Assembly (NCBI GenBank): GCA_011032825.1
Contig: JAADJZ010000002.1
Coordinates: 1,550,001 to 1,614,000 of the forward strand
DNA: 64,000 bases
Reading direction: 5' to 3'
Origin: Massariosphaeria phaeospora
Taxonomy: Eukaryota; Ascomycota; Dothideomycetes; Pleosporales
Below the pieces are notes generated by a model, which worked only from the letters and a program-made list of their open reading frames with translations, had not been told where the DNA came from and made no database searches. Shown here piece after piece: positions 23,920-33,458 of this stretch (position 1 is the stretch's first letter; the number at the start of each line of letters is the position of its first letter). Position numbers and translations under genes: made by a program.

Positions 23920-25256
23920 CTACCCCCAATACCTCGCCCACTTACTCCGCCCTTCCAACACGCCCACAAACTCCCTCGCCACCACCCGACTCGTCTGCTC
24001 ACTCGGATGCAACTCATCAAACCACATATAACTATCCCTGCGCTCCCGCTCCACCTCAACACAATTCCCCCCCTGTGCATCGCACTTGTTAATCACGCCC
24101 GTAACGTCCAGCGGCGCCGACCCATTCAAATACGCCGCGGGATTCCCCCAAATATCCGCCATCAGCGCACTAACATCAAAGTCCGCGACCTGCACATCGG
24201 GCCCCCAGCGGCCGTCCACCGCCACGTGGAACGGCGTGCGGTACCGGAAAATCGCGTTGACAGTCGCGACGGCCTCGCGCATGCGGTAGTGCGTCTCGGT
24301 GATGTTGGCGGGCTTGTTGGGGAAGAACTTGGTCGCGTTGACGCCGCCGCGCTCGGGCGGCGCGTACTGCGGCAGCAGGTGCAGCGGCGCGACATTCAGC
24401 AGCACGAAGGAGCGCGCGCCAGCCGCGACCAGCGCGTCCATGGCGGCGTACACGCAGTCGACGTAGTCGGTCAGCGTTTTGCCAGAGACTTGCGCGTCCG
24501 TGAGGAAGGCGTCGTTGCCGAGGTCGTTGGTGCCGATCCAGATGGCGTAGGCGGTGGAGGCGGGGGCGCCGTGGAAGAAGGCGCTGCCGTTCGGGGTGCG
24601 GTAGGTGGAGTCGGCGAGGTAGGCGGGGAGCTCGTAGGATTGGATTGAGGGGAAGGGGGCGTTGATGGCGGAGAAGGTGCGCGGGGTTAGGGCGTTGGAG
24701 CACACGGCGCCGCTGACGGCGTAGTTGTAGAGAGTCGTGTTAGAGTAGAGCGAGGCGTAGCGGGCCCAGGAGAGGCCGCCGGAGGCGGTGTTGAGGCCCT
24801 GGGAGGGGGTTAGTGTGGGAGTCGTGAGGGATGATATATATTCGATTTTTGGTCATCATAGCAACAAAACGCTAGGGTTGAGGTCTAAACCAAGCAGATA
24901 CGATGCCAAACCCTAATTCAAGCCTCATTTTGTTGAAGTGTATGATAAAGTGGCCAAAACGTGCTGGTTGTCTCTTCTTGGTGGTCCAGGCCGGTGTTGT
25001 TCAGATGTAGGAACCAGGAGATATAACTCACTAATGGCTGCTCCCAACCAACTGATGGCGCTGAACCATTATTGTTGATAAAATAGCCCAGCCGATTCTC
25101 ATCCGTGTAGCTGTCTCCAAACGTCACCAGAGTCTTGAAGTTTTCCGCTCGCCAACCACGCCCTGGTCGTGCAGGCCGTGGATGCCCATGAGCAAGTCCA
25201 CCGGCAAAAGCCAAGTTCAGGACAAAAAGCGTGGAGGTGAAGGATGAGCTGTGCAT
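23920..25256 (-). CDS. Secreted SGNH/GDSL esterase (carbohydrate esterase family 16-like)
   Basis: Two exons, 25256-25032 and 24798-23920, joined by an unusually long 233-nt GT-AG intron with an ACTAAC branch site; 367 aa. The signal peptide MHSSSFTSTLFVLNLAFAGG is followed by block I, VTFGDSYTDE (catalytic Ser49). Next come NNNGSAP, the segment NYAVSGAVCSN, block III IGTNDLG (164-169) and block V DELH (catalytic Asp336 and His339). N-glycosylation sequons occur (NNT, NTT, NGS, NIT). Fungal members release acetyl groups from hemicellulose oligosaccharides outside the cell; that substrate is inferred from the family. The splice keeps phase 0 and joins GWEQPL to GLNTASGG, as expected for the family. 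The gene converges on ORC4 with 211 bp between stops. Confidence 0.88.
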
Positions 25257-27397
25257 GTTGACAACCCGGTCTGTGGTAGGGGAACTGACGGGGCCATGGC
25301 AGGGACATGTCGATGGGTATTTGTAGCGCTATGGGAGCAATGTTGCACCCGGATGATGACATGCTCCTCTCCGCCGAGAAGCCATAGCAAGGTAGCTTGA
25401 AGCCACGACGATGCAGAGCCGCGGTAGAGATGGAGGCATTGGAGGGGCTTTCACCCGGTCCAGAGCGCCGAATCTGCCGGCTACGGGAACGTGACGCGAT
25501 TCGGGCCGAGATCGACGTGGTGATCAGCCTAAAGGGATGGCGTCCAGGAACCACGTCCAAGTTGCCCACAGATCGATATCACGAGAATCGGCTGGGTCTT
25601 GCGCTTGCACCACCAATGCGGCGGCGTCGTCTTTGATGGAATTTCTCCGGCGGAAGAGAGGGTTGGCTGGTCGATATTTGGAGGTCAGCCAGGGTAGGAG
25701 GACAGAGCTAGAGAGCGAGCTGGGCTAGACGCCAAAACGGCATGCACCAGCGCTTGAGTGGAAGCCGTGAGATGCAGACGTGCTGTCGACACTAAAATCC
25801 ACCACCGACTGATGGCCAGGAGTTGATGAAGACTGCGAGAGTTGTAAGTTGCAGGTAGCACAAACGTGGGTGAACGGGTGGGTGGCAGGTGTGAAGCCGC
25901 GCAAATGAAAGGATTCCAGGCAAAACCTGCTCCTAGTCTTGCTACTGGGAATGAGTTCACTATAGATACGCCTGGCCAGGAGAGGGAAGGGCCCAAGGGC
26001 TGCTCACGTGCCGGCCAGGTTATGCGGGCAACGTCGACTGCCCGGTTCCCCGCTGCGCACCGGCTTGGGGCTAGCCTCTGCGTTGCACAGCGGATCGCCA
26101 CGGGTTGTGGGCCCTCGCTCCCCATCTGTGTCGGTGGTTTATGCAGCTGTGGCCAGGCTGGACGATGGTGGACCGTGGGCTAGCGTCGTTCGGGCAAGGC
26201 GTACGGTAGAGGTTATCGACGACGTCGAGCTGCAACTTGGCGATGCCGCCAGACGACAGCCGCCAGGCGCGCAAGAAGCGCACAAGGGCCCGCTATCAGA
26301 GGGGAGCAGACGCACCCCCTTGGCACAGCGGACGCTGGACCGGCCAAGGTCAGAGAAGGCGGGCTGGTGGCTCAGACAAGCGACACGCTACGGCTCCCAA
26401 GTCGTTGCGCTGGTGACTTCGCTTCCACCGTGTCGGGGACATGGCTGGGAAGCACGAGTCTGTTGTGGCCGGCTGCCAATCAGGCTGCTGGATCGATTGC
26501 TGGGGCACAATAATTATGCCGTTGGCCAAAAAACTCTGTCCATGTCCATGTCGAGTTGCGGCGGGGGCGCTCCCTCCCTCATCCATGGACGGTGCTGGGC
26601 CGTGGCTTCCCTCCCCCAGCTTCGGGGCATGATTCGGTGACCATCCCATGGCACCTAGCTCCCATCCACAAACCTTCTTTGCACCTCACTGCTCCTCGCC
26701 CCTCACTCCTCACTACTCCCCAGCCCTCCTCCTGCAACTCTGCTCCCATTAGCCATCACCAACCCGGCAGGGTTGCGTCGACCTGGGCCTCAGCAGTGCT
26801 GACAGGTGAATGCCAATCACATCCGCGCCTCCACCCGCCCATCAGCCTGGCTTTTTGCTGACGACCACCCACTACGCTCTCTCCTTGTTGCGGCTCGAGA
26901 CAGATTAGATGAGAGCCGCCCCGCACGTCTGTCCCGGTTCCGGTTGTGGCTTGGCCGACGTATGTCAGGGCCGCTTCTGTTATCGCACCTCTCTTCTCCC
27001 TTCATAACCTCTTTCGCATCTCGGACAACGGCGACTAGCCATGACCGCAACAACAGCTTGGTTTGTAAGCTGGCCTGTCACCTACGTACCTTTGAATGTT
27101 AACCTGTGCGACAGTGAGCGCTTTCTCCACCATCTTCACATGCAAGAACAGTCGTATTCGTGCTACCACCCATATCTATCTCGTCTCGATGAAGCAATCT
27201 AACAAGCCAGAGCACGAAGTGGAGTGCTCAACATCGAAGGTCGGTCAGGATGGACTCGCTGGGGTCGCTACCCATCCTCACACATTCTGCAACCCGGCAA
27301 GAGCCACCACTGGATCATGCACGGCTGCTCCTACGACCCCAGGCAACGTACCTCGTTCATGGTCAGCTCACCTTGTCCTCATACCTAGGGGAATTGC
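25257..27397. other. Gene-poor spacer upstream of the esterase
   Basis: About 2.1 kb. ORFs up to 210 codons (26008-26640, plus strand) are present, but their composition is Arg/Gly/Ser-rich and overlaps equally long frames on the other strand. I see no gene. Confidence 0.5.
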
Positions 27398-28674
27398 TTA
27401 CACGGGAATGTAGAGCCTCAAACTCACGTCCTGCGCCTCCGCCCGAGCCGCATTTGTCAGAGCTTCCACCTGCGCCATGGTCCATCCCAGTTTCTCCGTG
27501 AAAGACCAGATAGCAAGAGAATCAAGAAGCTCCTCGATCATCGCTAGGTTATCCCTTCCGATGCTAGCTTTTATTGGGTCTATTGGCATGATCAGTATGG
27601 CAAGTGTCCGCGACTAGATCATACGGCCCCCTCAGTCTCATTGGTGTATTCGGATAGGTGGGAAAAGGTCTGTACCACAATTGCCACATCCCTGGTGACG
27701 GAAAAAAAGCCAAGGCCAAGCGGTAGAGAGAAGACGTATAACACAAAGAAAGAGAGTCGCCGTACCTGTATCCCAACCGCCAATGGGAAGATGGAAGACT
27801 GAGCCTCCTACTTCTCGGAGTCCAGCGTCTGCCATGAGATGCTGGAGCCTCTGACCAATCCTTGGGTTGCGGTTCGATCTTTCCATTGCGCTGACGTACG
27901 TCTCGTACCATCTTCTCAAGGCGGATTGGCTTGAAAGCAAGCCCCGGTCCGACTGGATGTTCGGATAATATTCCACCATCTCCAACCAACCGTTTGGCCT
28001 AAGTAGGGCTTTCATATCCCGGACGTATCCACTCCATCTGCTCGTTTTGATCCCTGGGCCGACGAACCTAGAGTGGATCAGATCGTATGCATTTCTTTCG
28101 AAGACCTCTGGATGGTTGAGCCTGTCATTAAGGTTGTAACCGAATAAGTTGAGATTGTCGGGCTGATCGGTGATAAGTATGGGGTAAATATCGACGCCGG
28201 TCACCTTGTGCGAGTCAGCGATCAAATACTCAGCTCTATTGGCAAAACGCAGATATGTGTTCAAGACGACGACGAGCATACCAACTTGGCTCTTTCCGTC
28301 TTCGACAAACCGTCTTCAAGAGAGCAAAGAAACTGTACGTGCCTCGCAGTCTTCGAACTCCTCAGCAACGGCTACTACCCAATCGCCTCTTCCGTAACCG
28401 CACTCGAGTATCTTCGAAGGGCTTTCGATATTCGCAAAGAACAATCTATGCCCGAAATACCTGAACAGCACATCATGCTGGGTCGTCAGGCGGTCCTCTT
28501 CGCGCTTTATGAAGGTTAGTCGCGTGGCTGTTCGAGTTTCGGCAGGAGATTTTGGCGGAAGTAGGGACTTACCTCATCCACAGGTACGCAATATATCCGT
28601 TTGTCCACGGACGTTTTTTGAAAATCTCGATCATGAATAGCCACCCTCCTCAAGTCCTCATGTATGCTTGACAT
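27398..28674 (-). CDS. SAM-dependent methyltransferase, LaeA-like (secondary-metabolism type)
   Basis: Four exons: 28674-28573, 28504-28343, 28204-27766, 27579-27398; 294 aa. Exon 1 ends VPVDE and exon 2 continues REEDRLTTQHDV. SAM motif I is ILECGYGRGDW (about 66-76). Motif II, VTGVDIYP, opens exon 3, followed by YDLIHSRFVGPG and the post-motif block ALLRPNGWLEMVE. The last exon supplies DPIKASIGRDNL and a C-terminal helix. These features match the LaeA/TAM-like methyltransferases that act on or near secondary-metabolite pathways. Intron 1 is GT-AG (68 nt). Intron 2 (138 nt) works in frame only as GC-AG, with donor GCACGT. Intron 3 (186 nt) is GT-AG and long for this window. No polyketide, peptide or terpene synthase gene is within the window. 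A split or partly decayed gene is the alternative. Confidence 0.75.
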
Positions 28675-31212
28675 GCCTTCGGAGGAGCCGCACGCGCGGC
28701 TTGTGGAAGCTAGACCCTCTTCGCTATAGGTCTTCTGTAAACTCGTGCAGTTGTATCCTGTCCTGAACCCTCGCCAAGCTTCCAGAACCGATTGCAGAAC
28801 CCGCTTTTTATCAGTACAACGCCGATATCTGCTGTGACTCTACTATCGTACGGGCACTCGTTTGCGTCGGTAGGGTAAGAAGGATAAGAATGGTCAACGT
28901 ATGCGTCTGCGCTCGTGCGAAAAAAACTGCCTAAAAGATTCTTTAGTAGGCTGATGAAAGATAGAACGTGAACGAATACGCTATTCTGATCTCCTCGCTG
29001 CCCAGGACTCAGGCCTGGATACATACCGCAACGTGCTGCACGTGGCCAATCAAGGACTCGGCAAAAGAGTGCTTAACGATGATGCTACCTTGAATGGAGG
29101 CCAGGTTCCACCTGACTTCAGTGACAAGGGGTGCTGGTTGCTCAGTTAGCCTGCCACTGGTCTCTCGCGGAGACAACAAAGTGCGGTGTATGAGTTGGCT
29201 CGTCAGCCACTACGATCCTCAGAAAAACCAAGACACACAGTTTACGGCTTCAGTGGCAATCACTCCCGATGGCCGCTGCAGGTGCCGGTATGCACGACAG
29301 GAAAGCGTCGAGAGCCCGGACCTCCAACACAGGCACGTTGAACACCTACCACTTCCACGAGTGGGCTTCTGACGCAACGACTCGGAAGCCAACGGGCGAC
29401 AAGCCAGGAGTCCGCCTCTCTGGAAGGTATCGAACATCCTGCATAATTCGCAATGGAGGCCCATGCCCAACCTAGCAGCTGCTGTTCGGGTAATTCTTTT
29501 TGACTATTAGCCGCGCCTGGAGGCCACGATTGAGAAAGAGCAGGTGTCTGGAGGACCGGACCGGCTGGCGCACGAATCGCAACTGACCAGGACATTACCT
29601 CAGAGCTAAGGAAGCTATCGTCACCATGGGTCCCCACGCTAACATGTGGAGAGACACCATCAGGACAGCACACTCTCACCCACCACAGGAAGGGCCGATA
29701 AGGCTCTTAACTATCTCCAATACCGCTGACATGGCCTTGGAATAGACAGCCGCTGGAAGCTACCATGTCGACGACTCATGGGCTCAAGCTCAGAGGATGC
29801 CACGCCTGAAGACGCCACAGCAGTAATGGAGGGCCACGAAGCGGCAGCTGCCCCGGGCCACATGCTACACCGTCCGTATCCTTGCGCCGTCGCTTCACTT
29901 GTAGAGCAGTTCCACATACGCCCCGGACCGGCACATCTATCAGGCTGGCACACATGACAGAATGGAGCCTGTCGGGTCCTTTAGATCCGCCGCTGGAATG
30001 ATCAACCCAGGAAGCAAGAGACCCGGACCGCGCAGTGACAGCATGAGGGACGGGGATGCGCGACATATTAATTTGTTCAGACCTCGAAGTGGAGAGCGGG
30101 GATCGGGGTTTCCAACGAACATTGTATGCGCTGTCAATATTCCATCGCTGTGCCTAGACGGTTTAGAGCAGCATGGTCTGTTCTATCCGAGCGAAGCACT
30201 GCCCTTTGGCCCTGTGAGGGGCGTTTCAGGGAACGATCCTGCCAGCCGCTGCGCTTAGTACCGATTGAGACTAGGACAGCCGTCGATTTCTACCCCATCG
30301 GCGCTCCATGGACGATAATTGACAGGTCAACGTGGAGATCCCTAGCATATCAACGTTGCCTGGGTAATTGAGGTCTAACCGATAAACTCCGTTGTACTGC
30401 ATCTCGAGAACATGTCTAGTGGCCATTTGATGTAGCCGAGAGGTTTTCATACCCTTACGCCCACGGTCTCATTATCATGCAGCTATCCGTTTCTCGCACA
30501 TGCATGCAATGCGGAATTGCGAAACCTACGTAACCTTAACTCGATTTCACGCCTTGTCCACAGCTGACTCTTCGCGCAGTAATCCTCAACTTGTACAGGT
30601 AAGATACACACCATTGATGAGTCCAGTCTCTCATTCCCGTATACCCTACATACTCACCTCCTGGAGTACTTTTCAGGGTCAGCTGGATAGGTGAATGCAG
30701 TAGCTGTCCACAAGATCGGCGTTCTATTCCGCGGCAAATGCGGAAGCTTTGATGTCACAAAAAGCGGCAACCGAACGGTCAAAATCACCATTGCCATCAG
30801 AAACTGGATCCGAGGGTATGCCCTTGTTTGTATGGGCGATCGATTCCCTTATTCTTGGGCGAAGCATTGCGTACACCCACCTACGTAAGGCTATTAGGCG
30901 TTACGGCTTAAAGAAGAGTCTCTCTTCACTTTCGCTAATCCCTCCAAATGATCACCCTTTCTGCTAAATCATCAGGGGACTCACAGTTGTGTCACTGCAT
31001 ACGTCGCGAGCGCTTCCCCGGGTTGCACAGCAGTTCCCAGGAAGCAGAGTCGCACAACAAACCAAACACGAGAACGCTTGCGGCTACACTCACATATTAC
31101 CACTTCCCCGGTGAAAGAATTATCGCTGTCCGGTATCGCTCCCAGGGTAGATGCCTGTAATAAGCCCGGCCGAAGGCATCAGAGAGCACCTATCATCGCC
31201 AGCATCGAGAAC

Positions 31213-31347
31213 ATGTCTTACCGGAACAAGATGGACTGGTGGTGTGCGTTCTGCCGGATACGCCGTGACAACACAATGGGTTGCACTGATCCAGGGGCTG
31301 TCTATGCCCATATCTTAGATTCTTGCCCTCGTCATACCGCCCCATAA
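31213..31347 (+). CDS. Possible tiny zinc-knuckle-like ORF (doubtful)
   Basis: A 44-codon ORF starting MSYRNKMDWWCAFCRIR. It has C-x2-C, a further Cys and a final HILDSCPRH block, a spacing reminiscent of small zinc fingers. It has no splice partner I can find and no known family. It may be chance or a remnant of a decayed gene. Confidence 0.15.
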   Translation: MSYRNKMDWWCAFCRIRRDNTMGCTDPGAVYAHILDSCPRHTAP

Positions 31348-32074
31348 TACTGAGGGTGGTCCGGCTCTATCCCGACTAGGCTACATAATAGAGTGCAAGG
31401 CTCTTATGTTGTGATACCTTTGCTAACGGCAAGGCTGACATCACAGAGCGTATCGAACCATTTGCGACCTCGTCGTGTCAGGAGATGTCGGTTGACGGTG
31501 AGTGAACTGTGTGTTGGTTGCATCATCATACCGGGCTAACGATGTGCAGTTATCATGCCCTTTTACAGAAGACAATAGCTTGTTGTCATTCTGCACCCCG
31601 TCAATTCTAACAGCAGAAAATCCACCAAGATCTGCATTGCATCTCAGCAATTTCGTGAAAAGCTCATGCATACTCTTTCCGTCTGTGTGGCTGGCTCCGG
31701 CATGATCATTGCAAACATCATCTTCCTGGTTAAGTTCTCACGCTGATCCACTGTTTCCTCACCCTGCCCTTTGAAACCACAAGGGAGCGGTTGTTGGAGG
31801 TTGCTTGGAAGGCATGGGTTAATATTGGTTGGCTACGCGATGCGGGACCACGATTACAGCAACTTAGCGATCCTGCTGGCAAGCCTCAACACCCAGGCTT
31901 AGGCGGCGGCCATACCCACACTTTCCGCCTTCCGGAGCCTCATATTCTCCTACTGACAGCTACAGTAACATATTTACATGTCAACGCGGCCCTAATAAGG
32001 CATCAATGCCAGTCGAACCCTGCGCCAGAATTTGCGATAAGTATAAAGGTAGACCGTAGGAGGTTCAAGTCCGG

Positions 32075-32518
32075 ATGTTCCTTCCAAACTTGCCCATGGA
32101 TGTAGTACTTCCTGTTTCACTAACAGATGTGTATGGTATACTAGACGAAGTTCTAAAGAATATGTCCATCCGTCTCCATCTGCTCAGGCCGCTCTTCGAA
32201 GCGTATATCGCCGGTTTTCGTCCACAGCGGCCCTGCCTCTTTTCCAGCAAAGATAAGGCCAGCTATTGGCAACCTTCGAAACCACCGGTATGCGATCCTC
32301 GTGTTCGAACACGCATCCTCTATGTACGGACTGGGCGGCTCCTTGCAAAAGCGAAGACTCTAACATGGTGGCCACGAGTCAACGACTTTTGGCTTCGTCC
32401 GGAGGGCGGCCGCATGCTGCACCGCCTTGCACGTAAGCACCTTGAGCGGCGAGGACGACGAAAGCGGGCGGTTCTCTACGATTCAGATTGGGACGGCGAT
32501 GAGAAGGATGGCCGGTGA
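32075..32518 (+). CDS. Orphan ORF, hypothetical basic protein
   Basis: 147 codons from an ATG at 32075; a second ATG at 32096 would remove seven residues. The middle is hydrophobic and aromatic (ILDEVLKNMSIRLHLLRPLFEAYIAGF, shown by its ends at about residues 22-48). The C-terminal third is strongly basic (RKHLERRGRRKRAVLY) and then acidic (DSDWDGDEKD). Codon use looks balanced and there is no competing long frame on the other strand. I do not recognise a family and see no signal peptide. It could be a lineage-specific nuclear protein, the last exon of a longer gene, or a chance ORF. Confidence 0.3.
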   Translation: MFLPNLPMDVVLPVSLTDVYGILDEVLKNMSIRLHLLRPLFEAYIAGFRPQRPCLFSSKDKASYWQPSKPPVCDPRVRTRILYVRTGRLLAKAKTLTWWPRVNDFWLRPEGGRMLHRLARKHLERRGRRKRAVLYDSDWDGDEKDGR

Positions 32519-33205
32519 GCGAGGCTTTGGGGTCGGTGTACCGTGTTCGTCGGCCGCTTTCTTCTGAGAGGTCTCGTTAGCTTCAGCAACGGATCTCACA
32601 GGAGGTGGTAGGGTTAGGGCAGGGGATTTCCGAGTAGGCAATAAAGCTTTCTGAGTGTTAGAGTCCTTCTGGACAACACCAGCTGCTTCGTTGGCGGTGC
32701 GCGCGGAGAGGACTCCTGTCCAATCAAGTGGAAGATGAACAGACTAACTTGCGTAGGGGTTAGTTTTGTTGATGGTGAGGCTCATTGCAATCTTAACTGT
32801 CGTTTTATCGCATGTAATGAAAACTTAAGCAGAGATCAAAGCTAAGTCGACGCACGATCAGCTGCAGATGTGGAAGTTGCAGTATAGTACCTCGTATGTG
32901 TGCTGGAGTGTCCCGAGGTCGAGAGTCACAAGCCCCACACGCTTGCAAGACAGAGCCGCAAAATCAAGAATGGTCGATTTCGAAGCGGGTAGTTTGAAAT
33001 GAATGAGTTTTCCTACTACAATGCATCATAGAGAATACCTTGTAGGCCTATTTATTCAATCCCAGGGGCCATTAGAATTTAACATCCGATCTAGGGTGGA
33101 ACGTTTGTAACTATCCAGCTAGCCAAGCCGGGCCAGCATGTGAAAGCGCGCGCCGCTCACGGGTTTCCCCACAATGGCGGCAGTCCGAGTGCCAAGCATC
33201 AGGGA

Positions 33206-33211
33206 CCTCGG
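33206..33211 (+). promoter_or_regulatory. CCTCGG box upstream of Fox2, distal copy
   Basis: The core CCTCGG is the known binding site of the fungal fatty-acid regulators FarA/FarB (CTF1 family) in promoters of beta-oxidation genes. Here it lies about 250 bp before the Fox2 start, in the context GACCTCGGCATCC. Confidence 0.55.
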
Positions 33212-33284
33212 CATCCGGCGCTGATGACCTCGTTCCGGGCACCTTTACTATTCACGAGACAACACAAGCACACCTCACACCCGA

Positions 33285-33290
33285 CCTCGG
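33285..33290 (+). promoter_or_regulatory. CCTCGG box upstream of Fox2, proximal copy
   Basis: Second box about 170 bp before the start, in the context GACCTCGGTATCC. It matches the distal copy at 12 of 13 positions, which makes the pair more persuasive than either core alone. Confidence 0.55.
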
Positions 33291-33458
33291 TATCCTGCTC
33301 CCTCTCCTCTTATCTGCGCAGATCTGTCCCGGGCTTGTTCGTTCGAGCTTCAGACAGCTACAAACCACCTACCGCTTTCCTCCCACGTCTCGACCTTCCA
33401 GCTCACGACCGCGAGCGACTTGGGAGCTCCGAATCTTCAGTTCTACGATATTTACACA

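Larger units (their letters stand above)
28675..33458. other. 4.8-kb gene-poor region upstream of Fox2
   Basis: No recognised gene, transposase, reverse transcriptase or terminal repeat was found by eye. Small ORFs are scattered. The two least unlikely are listed separately (31213-31347 and 32075-32518). The right end holds the Fox2 promoter. Base composition looks ordinary, so there is no clear sign of strong repeat-induced mutation. Confidence 0.5.

Noticed and set aside
26008..26640. 210-codon plus-strand ORF
   Set aside because: Arg/Gly/Ser/Leu composition typical of chance frames in GC-rich DNA, with an overlapping antisense frame and no domain.
32055..32075. GGTTCAAGTCC stretch resembling a tRNA B box
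   Set aside because: No T-stem pairing or cloverleaf could be drawn upstream.
25257..33458. Secondary-metabolite gene cluster around the LaeA-like methyltransferase
   Set aside because: No synthase, oxygenase, transporter or pathway regulator gene is recognisable within several kilobases on either side.
28675..33458. Transposon remnants in the gene-poor block
   Set aside because: I saw no transposase, reverse transcriptase or integrase motif, no terminal inverted or long repeats, and no marked AT-rich mutation pattern. A repeat-library search could still find old copies.
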